This document shows positions 43,064-53,475 of a stretch of DNA of 64,000 nucleotides, in pieces. Made by a program: the position numbers and the translations under genes. The notes under the pieces were generated by a model that saw only the letters and a list, made by a program, of their open reading frames with translations, did not search any database and was not told the DNA's origin. The stretch is from Mycobacterium asiaticum (GTDB lineage: Bacteria > Actinomycetota > Actinomycetes > Mycobacteriales > Mycobacteriaceae). The stretch is from the NCBI RefSeq assembly GCF_001673315.1, contig NZ_LZLQ01000059.1, positions 39,412-103,411 of the forward strand, written 5' to 3'. Position 1 is the first letter of the stretch; each line of letters starts with the position of its first letter.

Positions 43064-43320
43064 GATTCCGGCTGATCGGGTACTTGCTCGAGGCGAGATT
43101 TTTTGCGACGCAACAAAACCCGTCTGCTGCCGTCGGTGTAGAGGCGTACCCGGGTCAACTCCCAGCCGCGGTACTCCGCTTCGATGGACAATCGCGTGGA
43201 CGCGCTGAGCCGGGTCACGTCCGGGGGTAGCCGCAGCGGCGCCCACTCGTACTCGTCGGACATCTCCGCTTCCCACCCGGCGGGCAGCCGACTCCATCGC
43301 GGGGCCCGCCCGACGCTCAC
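43060..43320 (-). CDS. DUF5703-family protein
   Basis: 86 residues. The block [18 protein letters not shown], then [20 protein letters not shown] is typical of this actinobacterial family. The GTG start overlaps the lppL stop and its own stop overlaps the pyrD start, so three genes are translationally linked. ATG at 43263 is an alternative. Function unknown. Confidence 0.75.
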   Translation of the reverse strand: MSVGRAPRWSRLPAGWEAEMSDEYEWAPLRLPPDVTRLSASTRLSIEAEYRGWELTRVRLYTDGSRRVLLRRKKSRLEQVPDQPES

Positions 43321-44357
43321 GGCCTGCCCTTGGCGTGCTCGATGATCTGGACCCCGGCACCCGACCCCGACACCACGTAGAGGGTGTCTGCTGACTCGTC
43401 AAAGGCCAGCGAGTTGGGTTGCTGCACGGTTCGGTAACGCACCTTCTCCACGGGGATTCCGGTGCTGAGATCGTAACCAATAACGGTGTTGGCTGCCGTT
43501 TGGGTCACCCAGGCCAGGTCGCGTGTCCCGGCCAACGCGTAGGGCGCCTGGCGCACCGGAAAGGCCTGCCGCAGGATCAGCGGGTCGACTCCGTAGACCA
43601 ATAGCTGGTTACCGCGAGTATCGGCCACCAGCACGCGGCCCTGCGGATCGGCTGCCAGCGTGGTGGCGCCCGCACCTGCCCGCAGGGCCTGCCCGGCATG
43701 GCCGTCGGCGCCGAGCGTCGTCACCGACGTCTGACCCCGATCCAGCACCACGGTGGTGTTTCCCTGTGTCACCAGCGCGTCGACGCGGGCAAAAATCTTG
43801 CTGTGTTCGGTGACCGAACCGTCGGCCGCGAGGGTGTAGACGGCGCCATCGGCGCTGCCCAGCACCAACCTGCCGTCGCCGCGCAGCGCGATCGCGGTGA
43901 ATTCGGTTCTGGCGGCATCGGCAACCGGTGTCGTTCTGCTGGCCCCGGTGGACAGGTCCAGCGTCAGGTAGCCGCCGCGTCCGGACAGGTACACCGTGCC
44001 GCGTCCGTCGCCGGCCATTGCGGTAGCTGGTCCCGGCAGTCCGACGACGCGCGGCGGGCTCAGTTGGTCCGCGCCGGCGAACATGGTGATGCTGGCCGGA
44101 CCCGTCGGGTCAGCGCCGGGGGAGAGGACCACCAGCTGGCGTGACCCCCCGTCGAACAGCGCGTTCTGGGCGTGACCGCCCAGCGGCCGTACCACACCGG
44201 CGGGATCCGAAGCCGGCGGTGAGGCGGCCGGCGCGGCGGGTTCGATGGTTCGGGGAGCTGTGTCCAGCGGATTCGACGAGCACGCCGCCACTAGAGTCAG
44301 CAAAACAACACCGACGGCAATGCGCTGATAAACGCGCTTATGAACAGCAAACAGCAA
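43317..44357 (-). CDS. lppL: lipoprotein with beta-propeller-like repeats (LppL)
   Basis: 346 residues. Signal peptide [17 protein letters not shown] with lipobox LVAAC. The mature part is rich in beta strands with repeated [20 protein letters not shown] blocks, as in a WD40/NHL-type propeller exposed outside the membrane. TTG 44357 is preferred because GGGAGA lies 6 nt upstream; the longer frame has no signal sequence at its start. By order it is Rv2138. Confidence 0.8.
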   Translation of the reverse strand: MLFAVHKRVYQRIAVGVVLLTLVAACSSNPLDTAPRTIEPAAPAASPPASDPAGVVRPLGGHAQNALFDGGSRQLVVLSPGADPTGPASITMFAGADQLSPPRVVGLPGPATAMAGDGRGTVYLSGRGGYLTLDLSTGASRTTPVADAARTEFTAIALRGDGRLVLGSADGAVYTLAADGSVTEHSKIFARVDALVTQGNTTVVLDRGQTSVTTLGADGHAGQALRAGAGATTLAADPQGRVLVADTRGNQLLVYGVDPLILRQAFPVRQAPYALAGTRDLAWVTQTAANTVIGYDLSTGIPVEKVRYRTVQQPNSLAFDESADTLYVVSGSGAGVQIIEHAKGRP

Positions 44358-44465
44358 CCGTAATCTCCCGTATCGACGAAGCTCAAATGAAACTCTAAGG
44401 AACGTTATCGCGCCCAATTTGCAAGTTGGAGGTGTAAAGCGCTGCAGCGGAGGTACTCTGCCGAC

Positions 44466-44768
44466 ATGACCGTCACCGCTGACCGGCATACCACAAACCG
44501 CGAGTTTGCTGTCGAAGACATGACTGCGGGTATCTACGCCAGTGGGTACGGACAAGTGGGAGATGGACGCAGTTTTTCCTTTCACGTGGAACACCACTCG
44601 CTGATCGTCGAAATTTACCGGCCTCGGTTGGCCGGGCCCGTCCCGCACGCCGAAGACGTCGTCGCACGCGCAGTTCGCAGCGTCCGTGACATCGACCTCA
44701 CCGATGAGCGCAGCGTAGCCGCAGCGGTCCGTGACTCCGTAGCTTGCGCGGTGCCCGTCGCTCGTTGA
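44466..44768 (+). CDS. small conserved protein (Rv2137c-like)
   Basis: 100 residues, strand-rich (SFSFHVEHHSLIVEIYRPRL), no known motif. TACTCT at 44454-44459, 6 nt before ATG, indicates a leaderless start. It stands between lppL and uppP as Rv2137c does; the equivalence rests on order only. Confidence 0.65.
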   Translation: MTVTADRHTTNREFAVEDMTAGIYASGYGQVGDGRSFSFHVEHHSLIVEIYRPRLAGPVPHAEDVVARAVRSVRDIDLTDERSVAAAVRDSVACAVPVAR

Positions 44769-44814
44769 GAGTCGAATCCGGTAGCGACCAACCGCACCGG
44801 GTACGGTCGTCGTC

Positions 44815-45663
44815 GTGTCTGCGGTGGTGCCGATGTCCTGGGGCCAGGTCGTCGTTCTTTCCGTCGTCCAGGGCCTGACGGAATTTCTCCCGGTCTCATC
44901 GTCGGGGCACCTGGCGATCGTGTCGCGAGTCTTCTTCCGCGGCGACGCCGGCGCTTCGTTCACCGCAGTGAGCCAATTGGGCACCGAAGCGGCCGTGCTC
45001 GTCTACTTCGCGCGTGACATCATCCGGATCCTACGGTCCTGGTTCCACGGCTTGCTGGTGAAATCGCAGCGCGATGCCGATTACCGGTTGGGCTGGTTCG
45101 TCATCATCGGGACCATCCCTATCTGTGTGCTCGGCCTGTTGTTCAAGGATGTGATCCGGTCCGGGGTCCGCAACCTCTGGGTGGTCGCGACGGCGTTGGT
45201 GGTTTTCTCCGCGGTGATCGCGCTGGCCGAGTACCTGGGTCGCCAGACCCGTGACATCGAACGATTGAACTGGCGCGACGCTGTCGTGGTGGGCGCGGCG
45301 CAATGCCTGGCGCTGGTGCCCGGCGTCTCGCGCTCCGGTTCGACGATCAGCGCCGGCCTTTTCCTGGGGCTGGAACGCGAATTGGCCGCCCGGTTCGGCT
45401 TCCTGCTGGCCATCCCGGCGGTGTTCGCTTCAGGGTTGTTCTCGCTGCCTGACGCATTTCACCCCGTGACTGAAGGGATGAGCGCCACCGGCCCGCAATT
45501 GCTGGCCTCTACCGTGATCGCGTTCATCATCGGCCTGGCCGCCGTCGCGTGGTTCCTGCGATTTCTGGTGCGGCACAACATGTATTGGTTCGTGGGCTAT
45601 CGAGTTGTCGCCGGAGTCGCGGTACTGATCCTGCTGGCGACCGGGACGGTAGCGGCGACATGA
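44815..45663 (+). CDS. uppP: undecaprenyl-diphosphatase
   Basis: 282 residues, about eight membrane segments. The two catalytic motifs are [17 protein letters not shown] near residue 13 and [16 protein letters not shown] near 165. It recycles the undecaprenyl carrier in cell-wall synthesis and gives bacitracin resistance. TACGGT 7 nt before GTG suggests a leaderless message. Its stop overlaps the next start (ATGA at 45660). Corresponds to Rv2136c. Confidence 0.95.
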   Translation: MSAVVPMSWGQVVVLSVVQGLTEFLPVSSSGHLAIVSRVFFRGDAGASFTAVSQLGTEAAVLVYFARDIIRILRSWFHGLLVKSQRDADYRLGWFVIIGTIPICVLGLLFKDVIRSGVRNLWVVATALVVFSAVIALAEYLGRQTRDIERLNWRDAVVVGAAQCLALVPGVSRSGSTISAGLFLGLERELAARFGFLLAIPAVFASGLFSLPDAFHPVTEGMSATGPQLLASTVIAFIIGLAAVAWFLRFLVRHNMYWFVGYRVVAGVAVLILLATGTVAAT

Positions 45664-46376
45664 CCGTCCTGCTGTTACGCCACGGCCGGTCCACGTCGAA
45701 CACGGCGGGAGTGCTGGCCGGCCGGTCCGAGGGTGTCGACCTCGACGACAAAGGCCGGGAGCAGGCGACGGGACTGATCGACCGCATCGGCGACCTCTCG
45801 ATCCGGGCTGTGGTGTCCTCGCCGCTGCTGCGGTGCCGTCGGACCGTCGAACCGTTGGCAGAGGCGCTGTGTCTGGAGCCGCAGATCGAGGAGCGAATCG
45901 CCGAAGTCGACTACGGCGAATGGACGGGTCGCAAGCTCAGCGAATTGACCAACGAGCCGTTGTGGCGGGTGGTGCAAGCCCACCCCAGTGCGGCGGTGTT
46001 TCCCGGCGGGGAGGGACTGGCGCAGGTGCAGGCCCGCGCGGTCGCCGCGGTGCGCGAGCACGACCGGCGGCTCAGCGAGCAGCACGGCGGGGACGTGCTC
46101 TGGGTGGCCTGCACGCACGGCGACGTGATCAAGGCGATCATCGCCGATGCCTACGGCATGCACCTGGACAGCTTCCAGCGCGTCAACGCCGATCCCGCGT
46201 CGGTCAGCGTGATCCGTTACACGCCGCTGCGACCATTCGTCTTGCACGTCAACCACACCGGGGCGCGGCTGTCGGCCGGATTGCGTGCCGCGCCGCCGCC
46301 GCCGGAACCGAAGAAGGATGCGCCCGACGGTGAGGTGCCGCAGGGCGACGCGGTGGTCGGCGGCTCGACCGACTGA
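45660..46376 (+). CDS. histidine phosphatase (phosphoglycerate mutase-like)
   Basis: 238 residues. The catalytic LLLRHGRST at the N-terminus, later [12 protein letters not shown] and [11 protein letters not shown] supply the two histidines and acid of the family. ATG 45660 overlaps the uppP stop, so it is not the longer frame. C-terminal 30 residues are Pro/Lys-rich. Conserved beside uppP (Rv2135c); substrate uncertain. Confidence 0.9.
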   Translation: MTVLLLRHGRSTSNTAGVLAGRSEGVDLDDKGREQATGLIDRIGDLSIRAVVSSPLLRCRRTVEPLAEALCLEPQIEERIAEVDYGEWTGRKLSELTNEPLWRVVQAHPSAAVFPGGEGLAQVQARAVAAVREHDRRLSEQHGGDVLWVACTHGDVIKAIIADAYGMHLDSFQRVNADPASVSVIRYTPLRPFVLHVNHTGARLSAGLRAAPPPPEPKKDAPDGEVPQGDAVVGGSTD

Positions 46377-46593
46377 CTCACTCGGGTCTCCCGGCGACTG
46401 AGGCTCTCTCGGCGGATCGCCCGGCACTGAAGCTCGCGGCTGAACGTCCGGCTCTCCCGCGCGAACGTGCACTCCGGTACACCGACACGCCGGAGATCCC
46501 GTACCACCGGTGCACTCTCGCGGGTCGGGCCGTCGTCTCCTCAGGAGTGCGAGTCGCACGGCGGCGGCGCCTGCACGGTATTTTGGAATTGCC

Positions 46594-47181
46594 ATGGCCC
46601 GAGCTATTCACGTCTTCCGCACACCCGACCGCTTCGTGGCCGGGACCGTCGGTCAGCCAGGAAATCGCACGTTCTACATCCAGGCGGTGCACGACTCCCG
46701 GGTTGTGTCGGTGGTGTTGGAAAAGCAGCAGGTCGCAGTGCTGGCCGAACGAATCGGCGCGTTGCTGCTCGAAGTCAATCGCCGGTTCGGCACCCCGGTA
46801 CCGCCGGAGCCCACCGAGGTCGACGATCTCAGCCCGCTGATCATGCCGGTGGATGCCGAATTTCGGGTCGGCACGATGGGGCTGGGCTGGGACTCCGAAG
46901 CGCAGACGGTCGTGGTGGAACTACTGGCCGTCACCGACGCGGAATTCGATGCCTCCGTCGTGCTTGACGACACCGACGAAGGACCGGACGCGGTGCGGGT
47001 GTTCCTGACGCCGGAGTCGGCGCGGCAATTCGCCACCCGATCCAACCGCGTCATCTCGGCCGGCCGCCCGCCATGCCCGTTGTGCGAGGAACCACTGGAC
47101 CCGGAAGGCCACATCTGCGCACGCACCAACGGCTACCGGCGCGAAGCGCTCTTCGGGTCCAGCGATGACGCCGAGGAATGA
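46594..47181 (+). CDS. DUF3090-family protein
   Basis: 195 residues (MARAIHVFRTPDRFVAGTVG...), with a C-terminal zinc-like CPLCEEPLDPEGHIC. The family is restricted to actinobacteria and always lies between the mutase-like and SCO1664-like genes. The stop overlaps the next start by 17 bp. TATTTT is 9 nt before ATG. Function unknown (Rv2134c). Confidence 0.85.
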   Translation: MARAIHVFRTPDRFVAGTVGQPGNRTFYIQAVHDSRVVSVVLEKQQVAVLAERIGALLLEVNRRFGTPVPPEPTEVDDLSPLIMPVDAEFRVGTMGLGWDSEAQTVVVELLAVTDAEFDASVVLDDTDEGPDAVRVFLTPESARQFATRSNRVISAGRPPCPLCEEPLDPEGHICARTNGYRREALFGSSDDAEE

Positions 47182-47980
47182 CAAACATGAGGTGTTGCGC
47201 GACGGCGAGCTGACCGTTCTGGGACGGATCCGCTCGGCGAGCAACGCCACCTTCCTGTGTGAGGCAGCGCTGGGTTCCGACGTCGTGCACTGTGTCTACA
47301 AGCCCGTCTCCGGAGAGCAGCCGCTGTGGGACTTTCCCGACGGGACATTGGCCGGACGCGAGGTTGGCGCCTACCTGGTGTCGACCTATCTGGGCTGGAA
47401 CATTGTGCCGCACACCATAATTCGCAACGGGCCAGCCGGCCCCGGCATGCTGCAACTGTGGGTGCAGCAGCCTGGCGACGCGGTCGACTCCGATCCCCCC
47501 GAGGGTCCCGACCTGGTTGATCTTTTTCCGGTGAGAAAGCCGCAACCGGGCTACCTGCCGGTGTTGCGGGCTTACGACTACACCGGCGATGAGGTTTTGC
47601 TGATGCATGCCGACGACATCCGATTGTGGCGGATGGCGGTGTTCGACATCCTGGTCAACAACGCCGACCGCAAGGGCGGCCATATTTTGGTGGACCTCGA
47701 GGGCAATGTCTACGGAGTCGATCACGGGGTGAGCCTGCATGTGCAGGATAAGCTGCGCACCGTCCTTTGGGGTTGGGCCGGTGATCCGATCGACGACAAG
47801 ACTCTGAAAGCGGTCGAGCGGTTGGTCGACGCGTTGCGCGGCCCGCTTGCCGAGGAACTCAGAGGATGCATTACCAGCACCGAAATAGCGGCGTTGAGCC
47901 GGCGCGCGCACGCACTGCTCCGCGATCCGGTGATGCCTGAACCCAACCGGCATCGACCCATCCCGTGGCCGGCGTTCTGA
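47165..47980 (+). CDS. SCO1664-family protein (PI3/4-kinase-like fold)
   Basis: 271 residues. The motifs [16 protein letters not shown] and [14 protein letters not shown] look like the catalytic and metal loops (D-x3-N...D) of the phosphatidylinositol-3/4-kinase or HipA-like fold; an N-terminal [15 protein letters not shown] holds the expected lysine. The actual substrate is unknown. It overlaps DUF3090 by 17 bp (Rv2133c position). Confidence 0.8.
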   Translation: MTPRNDKHEVLRDGELTVLGRIRSASNATFLCEAALGSDVVHCVYKPVSGEQPLWDFPDGTLAGREVGAYLVSTYLGWNIVPHTIIRNGPAGPGMLQLWVQQPGDAVDSDPPEGPDLVDLFPVRKPQPGYLPVLRAYDYTGDEVLLMHADDIRLWRMAVFDILVNNADRKGGHILVDLEGNVYGVDHGVSLHVQDKLRTVLWGWAGDPIDDKTLKAVERLVDALRGPLAEELRGCITSTEIAALSRRAHALLRDPVMPEPNRHRPIPWPAF

Positions 47981-48011
47981 GCGGTTGCATACCGTCGGCG
48001 ATACTGGGTCG

Positions 48012-48800
48012 GTGAACCCGGCCACGCGTGACCTGACGGACGCTGCGCTGGCCGCCGAACTCGCCGCGGACGCGGGGGAGTTGTTGCTCGCCGTGCGCGA
48101 GGAAGTCGGTTTCGACTACCCATGGGAACTGGGCGATGCCGGTGACCGTCGGGCGAACTCGCTGATCCTGCGCCGGTTACGAGCCGAACGGCCAGGCGAT
48201 GCGGTACTCAGCGAAGAAGCGCACGACGACCTGGTCCGGCTGCGCTGCGACCGGGTCTGGATCGTGGACCCGTTGGACGGCACCCGAGAGTTCTCCATCC
48301 CTGGCCGTGACGACTGGGCAGTGCACATCGCCCTGTGGCAACGCTCCGCGGACGGCGGCGGACAGATAACCGACGCAGCGGTGTCCCTGCCGGCGCGCGG
48401 CAACATTGTCTACCGCAGCGACACCGTCACCGCCGACAGCGCGCCCGTCGGCGTCCCGGATGTCGTTCGGATCGCCGTCAGCGCTACCCGGCCGCCGGCG
48501 ATCCTGTACCGGATCCGGCAATTCGTCGACATTCAGCTGGTGCGGATCGGATCGGCGGGAGCCAAAGCCATGGCCGTGATCGACGGCGTCGCCGATGCGT
48601 ACCTGCACGCCGGCGGCCAGTGGGAGTGGGATTCGGCTGCACCCGCCGGGGTGGTGCTGGCGGCCGGGATGCATGCGTCGCGATTGGATGGGTCGCCGCT
48701 GCTCTACAACCAGCTGGATCCGTATCTGCCCGACTTCGTGATGTGCCGAAGGGACGTCGCGCCGATTCTGCTGGACGCGATCAAGCGGTCCTGGTACTAG
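48012..48800 (+). CDS. cysQ: 3'(2'),5'-bisphosphate nucleotidase CysQ
   Basis: 262 residues of the inositol-monophosphatase fold: [17 protein letters not shown] near residue 94 and [15 protein letters not shown] near 205 bind the metals. It removes 3'-phosphate from PAP/PAPS and limits sulfate activation. GTG 48012 follows GATACT by 6 nt (leaderless). Corresponds to Rv2131c. Confidence 0.92.
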   Translation: MNPATRDLTDAALAAELAADAGELLLAVREEVGFDYPWELGDAGDRRANSLILRRLRAERPGDAVLSEEAHDDLVRLRCDRVWIVDPLDGTREFSIPGRDDWAVHIALWQRSADGGGQITDAAVSLPARGNIVYRSDTVTADSAPVGVPDVVRIAVSATRPPAILYRIRQFVDIQLVRIGSAGAKAMAVIDGVADAYLHAGGQWEWDSAAPAGVVLAAGMHASRLDGSPLLYNQLDPYLPDFVMCRRDVAPILLDAIKRSWY

Positions 48801-48820
48801 CGGAGCATCACCGCCTTCGG

Positions 48821-48960
48821 GCGTGCAGCTGTGGCAGTGGGTGTGCAGTTATGGCGGTGAGTGTGCGGCTGTGGCGGTGGGTGTGCAGTTGTGGCAGTGG
48901 GTGTGCGGCTGTGGCGGTGAGTGTGCAGTTGTGGCAGTGAGTGTGCGGCCATGGCGGTGA
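48821..48960. repeat. seven 20-bp tandem repeats
   Basis: Seven units of exactly 20 bp, consensus GTGTGCRGYTGTGGCRGTGR, run from 48821 to 48960 after the cysQ stop. Units alternate between GCAGTTGTGGCAG and GCGGCTGTGGCGG forms. No gene is evident. Confidence 0.85.
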
Positions 48961-49032
48961 AATCGCGATTTTTCCGCCGCAGCTTCACTGTCGAAGCCGC
49001 AATTGCACACTCGACCCCGCCGCGCTAAACAG

Positions 49033-49215
49033 CACAGTCGCCAAGCTCAAGCCGATCAGCCCCCGCCTGCTCCTCGCCCCGCCGGAGACAAGGCCCACAG
49101 TCGCCAAGCTCAAGCCGATCAGCCCCCGCCTCCTCAGTCCCGCCGGAGACAAAGCCCACAATCGCCAAGCTCAAAGCCGATCAGCTACCTCCTCCTCGCC
49201 CCGCCAAGGCAAGCG
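49033..49215. repeat. three ~62-bp imperfect tandem repeats
   Basis: Units start at 49033, 49096 and 49157, each with CACARTCGCCAAGCTCAA and GCCGATCAGC, ending in CCCGCCGGAGACAA or a variant. They fill the gap before mshC. No coding sense is seen. Confidence 0.75.
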
Positions 49216-49242
49216 CATCGTCGCCGGGCTTAAAGTCGACGC

Positions 49243-50478
49243 ATGCGGTCGTGGGATTCTCCAGCGTTCCCGGCACTGCCGGGACGCGGTCCGGAGTTGC
49301 GCCTCTACGACACCGCCGACCGTCAGGTGCGGCCAGTGACGCCCGGCGACAGGGCCACGATGTACGTCTGCGGCATCACCCCATATGACGCAACGCACCT
49401 GGGCCACGCCGCCACCTACCTCACCTTCGACCTGATCCATCGGCTGTGGCTGGATCTCGGCCACGAAGTGCACTACGTGCAGAACGTCACCGACGTCGAC
49501 GACCCGCTGTTCGAGCGTGCGGAGCGCGACGGCGTCGACTGGCGCGATCTCGCCGACGAACAAACCGAGCTGTTCCGCCAAGACATGACCGCACTGCGGG
49601 TGCTGCCGCCGCAGGAATACGTCGGGGCCACCGAGGCTGTCGCCGAAATGGTCGAGCTGGTCGAGAAAATGGTCGCTTCGGGTGCCGCGTATGTCCTCGA
49701 CGACGAGCACCCTGACGTCTACTACCGGGCCGACGCCACGCTGCAGTTCGGCTACGAGTCCGGCTACGACCGCGACACGATGCTCGCGTTGTTCGAAGAG
49801 CGCGGCGGCGACCCGCGCCGGCCCCGAAAGACCGACGAACTCGACGCGTTGCTGTGGCGGGTCAACAGGCCCGGCGAGCCGAGCTGGCCCTCCCCGTTCG
49901 GACCCGGCCGACCGGGCTGGCATGTCGAGTGCGCCGCGATCGCGCTCAGCCGCATCGGAACAAACCTTGACATTCAGGGCGGTGGCAGCGACCTGATCTT
50001 CCCGCACCACGAGTTCACGGCCGCGCACGCCGAATGTGTCAGCGGTGAACGCAGATTCGCCCGGCACTACGTACACGCCGGAATGATCGGCTGGGACGGG
50101 CACAAAATGTCCAAGAGCCGCGGCAACCTGGTCCTGGTGTCGAAGTTGCGCGACCAGGGCGTCGATCCGGCAGCGGTCCGGCTCGGACTGCTGTCCGGGC
50201 ACTATCGCGCCGACCGTTTCTGGAGCCAGCAGGTGCTCGACGAGGCGCAAAACCGCCTGCACCGCTGGCGCGCTGCCGCCGCCCTTCCCGCCGGGCCGGA
50301 CGCGGGCGACCTCATCAGACGGCTCCGGCGGTACCTGGCCGACGACCTCGACACCCCTAAAGCGCTTGCCGCACTTGATGGTTGGACAACCGACGCGCTC
50401 GAGTACGGCGGTCATGACGCGGCGGCGCCCCGATTGGTCGCGACCGCCGTCGACGCACTGCTGGGGGTCGCCCTGTAG
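49243..50478 (+). CDS. mshC: cysteine:glucosaminylinositol ligase (mycothiol synthesis)
   Basis: 411 residues, related to cysteinyl-tRNA synthetase but shorter. [16 protein letters not shown] (zinc Cys and HIGH-type motif) and HKMSKSRGN are visible; the anticodon-binding domain is reduced. It joins cysteine to glucosaminyl-inositol in mycothiol synthesis, a marker of actinobacteria. ATG 49243 follows the 62-bp repeats. Corresponds to Rv2130c. Confidence 0.95.
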   Translation: MRSWDSPAFPALPGRGPELRLYDTADRQVRPVTPGDRATMYVCGITPYDATHLGHAATYLTFDLIHRLWLDLGHEVHYVQNVTDVDDPLFERAERDGVDWRDLADEQTELFRQDMTALRVLPPQEYVGATEAVAEMVELVEKMVASGAAYVLDDEHPDVYYRADATLQFGYESGYDRDTMLALFEERGGDPRRPRKTDELDALLWRVNRPGEPSWPSPFGPGRPGWHVECAAIALSRIGTNLDIQGGGSDLIFPHHEFTAAHAECVSGERRFARHYVHAGMIGWDGHKMSKSRGNLVLVSKLRDQGVDPAAVRLGLLSGHYRADRFWSQQVLDEAQNRLHRWRAAAALPAGPDAGDLIRRLRRYLADDLDTPKALAALDGWTTDALEYGGHDAAAPRLVATAVDALLGVAL

Positions 50479-50502
50479 GGCCGCGATGGTACGTTTTCCG
50501 CC

Positions 50503-51396
50503 ATGACTTCGGTGCAGGGCAAGGTCGTATTGATCACCGGCGCAGGCCGCGGGATCGGCGCGGAGGTGGCACGTCGGCTGCACAATCGGGGCGCCAAGCT
50601 GGTGCTCACCGACGTGGGCGACGCGGAGATGAAGACGATCGCCGCCGAACTAGGCGGCGATGACCGCGTGCTGACCGTCGTCGCCGACGTGCGCGACATG
50701 TCCGCCATGCAGGGCGCCGCCGACCAGGCCGTCGAAAAGTTCGGCGGAATCGACATCGTCGTCGCCAATGCCGGCATTGCCAGCTATGGCTCGGTACTCA
50801 ACATCGACCCGGACGCCTTCAAAAGGGTCCTGGATGTCAACTTGCTCGGCGTCTTCCACACTGTGCGCGCCGCACTGCCGTCGATCATCGAGCGCCGCGG
50901 TTACGTGCTGGTTGTCTCGTCGCTGGCCGCCTTTGCCGCGGCGCCCGGGATGGCGGCCTACGACATGTCGAAGGCCGGCAACGAGCACCTCGCCAACGCA
51001 CTGCGGCTGGAGGTGAGTCATCTCGGCGTCAGTGTCGGCTCGGCGCACATGTCCTGGATCGACACGGCGCTGGTCCGCGACACCAAGGGCGATCTGCCGG
51101 CATTCGGGGAACTGCTCGCCAAGCTGCCATGGCCGCTGAACAAGACCACCTCGGTCACCAAGTGCGCTACGGCCCTGGTGAAGGGAATCGAGGGCCGCAA
51201 GTCGCAGGTGTACTGCCCGGCCTGGGTGGTGCTGTTCCGCTGGCTCAAGCCGGTGCTGGCCAGCCGTGCGGGCGAACTCGTGGTGTCTAGGGCCGCAGCC
51301 GAGGTGCTACCGAAGATGGACGCCCAGGTTCTCGAACTCGGTCGCTACATGAGCGCCTACACGCACGGACTAGAGACCCCGCCGAAGTCCCAGTGA
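50503..51396 (+). CDS. short-chain dehydrogenase/reductase
   Basis: 297 residues: TGAGRGIGAEVA, VANAGIA, VVSSLAAFAA, and YDMSK. TACGTT 7 nt before ATG points to a leaderless start. Position is that of Rv2129c. Substrate unknown. Confidence 0.9.
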   Translation: MTSVQGKVVLITGAGRGIGAEVARRLHNRGAKLVLTDVGDAEMKTIAAELGGDDRVLTVVADVRDMSAMQGAADQAVEKFGGIDIVVANAGIASYGSVLNIDPDAFKRVLDVNLLGVFHTVRAALPSIIERRGYVLVVSSLAAFAAAPGMAAYDMSKAGNEHLANALRLEVSHLGVSVGSAHMSWIDTALVRDTKGDLPAFGELLAKLPWPLNKTTSVTKCATALVKGIEGRKSQVYCPAWVVLFRWLKPVLASRAGELVVSRAAAEVLPKMDAQVLELGRYMSAYTHGLETPPKSQ

Positions 51397-51400
51397 CACC

Positions 51401-52588
51401 GTGAAGGTGGCCGTTTGCGGCGCCGGGATCGCCGGGCTGGCCGCAGCCGAGCGCATGTCGTCCCTGGGCGCCGAGGTGGTGCTGCTGGAGCGCGCGCCGC
51501 AGCCCCGCACGCAGGGCTACATGATCGACTTCTTCGGCGCCGGCTATGACGCCGCGGAGGCCGTCGGCATCCTGCCCGCGATCCGAGACGTCGGATACAA
51601 CTTCGACGAAGCCAGCCTGGTCGACGAGGAAGGCCGCCGTCGAGCCGCGGTTCGGTATGGCGAGATCGACAAAGCACTCGGCGGGCGGCTGTGCAGCGTG
51701 ATGCGGCCCGATTTGGAAGCCGTGTTGCGGGACAATCTGTCCGATGACGTCCAGGTGCGCTTCGGTGCGTCGCTGACCGGTGTCACCCACCACGGCGAGG
51801 GTGTGACCATCACGCTGGCCGGTGGCGAGACGCTGGAAGCCGATCTGCTCGTCGGCGCCGACGGAGTCCACTCGACGGTGCGCGCGCTAGTTTTCGGGGA
51901 CGAAGCGCAGTATCTGCGATATCTCGGATTCCATACCGCCGCTTTCATATTCGACGCTCCCACCATCCGCGAGGCGATCGGCGATAACGTCGCTCTCACC
52001 GACACCATCGACCGTCAGATGGGCTTCTACACCCTGCGCGACGGCCGGATCGCGGTGTTCGCGGTGCACCGCACGCCGGATCCAGGATTGCCTGATGATG
52101 CCCGCGCGGCGTTGCAGACCAGCTATGCGGACCTTGGCTGGTTGGTGCCCGAGGCGTTGCAGCGCTGTCCGCCGTCTCAGGAGATCTACTACGACCAGGT
52201 CGCCCAGATCGAGATGCCCCGCTGGAGCAGGAACCGGGTTGTGTTGATCGGCGATGCCTGCGCTGCGGTTTCACTGTTGGCTGGTCAAGGCGCTTCGCTG
52301 GCGATCGGTGCCGCCTATGTGCTGGCCGAGCAGTTGCGCCGCACCTCGTCGGTGGACCGTGCGCTCGACTTCTACGAACGCCTGTGGCGGCCTGTGATCG
52401 AGGAGAAGCAGAAAACTGGCCGCGACGCCGCCAACCAATTTTTGCCGACGTCGTCGTTCCAATTGTGGTTGCGCCGTACGGCGCTGCGGTCGGTATGGAT
52501 TCCCGGCGTCAACAGGCGTGTCGTCGCCGCAATGGTCGGCGAACCCGACGCGGTGATCGCGATGCTGCGCAGCGGCAGCGACGCTTAG
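51401..52588 (+). CDS. FAD-dependent aromatic-type monooxygenase
   Basis: 395 residues with GAGIAGLAAAERM, VGADGVHSTVRAL near residue 151 and LIGDACAAVSLLAGQG near 283, the three motifs of the PHBH/TetX class. It hydroxylates a small ring compound or acts as a drug-modifying enzyme; no substrate can be named. GTG 51401 is 4 bp after the SDR stop, so the two may work together. Its stop overlaps that of the PAC2 gene. Confidence 0.85.
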   Translation: MKVAVCGAGIAGLAAAERMSSLGAEVVLLERAPQPRTQGYMIDFFGAGYDAAEAVGILPAIRDVGYNFDEASLVDEEGRRRAAVRYGEIDKALGGRLCSVMRPDLEAVLRDNLSDDVQVRFGASLTGVTHHGEGVTITLAGGETLEADLLVGADGVHSTVRALVFGDEAQYLRYLGFHTAAFIFDAPTIREAIGDNVALTDTIDRQMGFYTLRDGRIAVFAVHRTPDPGLPDDARAALQTSYADLGWLVPEALQRCPPSQEIYYDQVAQIEMPRWSRNRVVLIGDACAAVSLLAGQGASLAIGAAYVLAEQLRRTSSVDRALDFYERLWRPVIEEKQKTGRDAANQFLPTSSFQLWLRRTALRSVWIPGVNRRVVAAMVGEPDAVIAMLRSGSDA

Positions 52589-53475
52589 ATACCGAAGCCC
52601 GGCCGACGGCGGCGCAGGTAGCGTTCGAACTCCGCGGCCAGCGCGTCGCCGTCGATCTTGCCCATTACCTCGTTGACGTCGATCTCCGCGTCGCCGTGCT
52701 GCTCGAGGGACTGCACGTAGTCGGCCAGTTCCTCGTCGTCGGAAGCCATCTCGGTGATCTCGCGCTCCCATGCCTCGGCCTGGGCCGGCAGTTCGCCCAA
52801 CGGCACCTCGACGTCGAGCACTTCCTCGACGCGGCGTAGCAACGCCACCGTGGCCTTCGGGTTGGGTGGGTGCGACACATAATGCGGCACCGCCGCCCAG
52901 AAGGTCACCGCCGGGATCCCGGCCGCCACACAGGCATATTGGAAGACCCCGGCAATTCCCGTCGGCCCCTCGTACCGAGTTTCCTCCAGGCCGAACAGAC
53001 GCGCCGACTCCGACGAGTAGGCCGCGCCCGACACCGGCACCGGCCGGGTGTGCGGGGTGTCGGCCAGCAACGCACCCAGGATCACCACGGTGTCGACATT
53101 GAGCTTGTCGATGATTGCCAACAGCTCGTCACAGAAGGTGCGCCAGCGCATGTTCGGCTCGACACCGTGCATCAGCACCACGTCCCGGTCGCTGTCGGGC
53201 GGACGGCAGTGCGAGATTCGCATAGCCGGCCATTCCAGCTCCCGGGTGACGCCGTCGACCTGGCGGATGACCGGGCGGTTGACCTGGTAGTCGTAGTACG
53301 CCTCGTCGTCGATCTCCACAATCGGCAGGGCGTCCCAGATGGCAGCCAGGTGGGTTACCGCGTCGCTGGCTGCGTCGCCGGCGTCGTTCCAGCCCTCGAA
53401 AGCCGCCACCACGACCGTGTTGTGCAGTTGGGGCAGCATCTCGTCGTCGTGCGGCCCGCCATCCGGCAAAGTCAC
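52585..53475 (-). CDS. PAC2-family protein (proteasome-assembly-chaperone-like)
   Basis: 296 residues: VVAAFEGWNDAGDAASDAV near residue 18, RISHCRPP, and GALLADTPHTRPVPVSG. The C-terminal 60 residues are helical and acidic, ending EFERYLRRRRPGFGI. PAC2 proteins resemble eukaryotic proteasome assembly chaperones; the mycobacterial role is uncertain. Position of Rv2125. Confidence 0.88.
   Translation of the reverse strand: MTLPDGGPHDDEMLPQLHNTVVVAAFEGWNDAGDAASDAVTHLAAIWDALPIVEIDDEAYYDYQVNRPVIRQVDGVTRELEWPAMRISHCRPPDSDRDVVLMHGVEPNMRWRTFCDELLAIIDKLNVDTVVILGALLADTPHTRPVPVSGAAYSSESARLFGLEETRYEGPTGIAGVFQYACVAAGIPAVTFWAAVPHYVSHPPNPKATVALLRRVEEVLDVEVPLGELPAQAEAWEREITEMASDDEELADYVQSLEQHGDAEIDVNEVMGKIDGDALAAEFERYLRRRRPGFGI

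Noticed and set aside
48821..49215. CRISPR-like array
   Set aside because: Repeat units are contiguous without unique spacers, and no cas gene is near.
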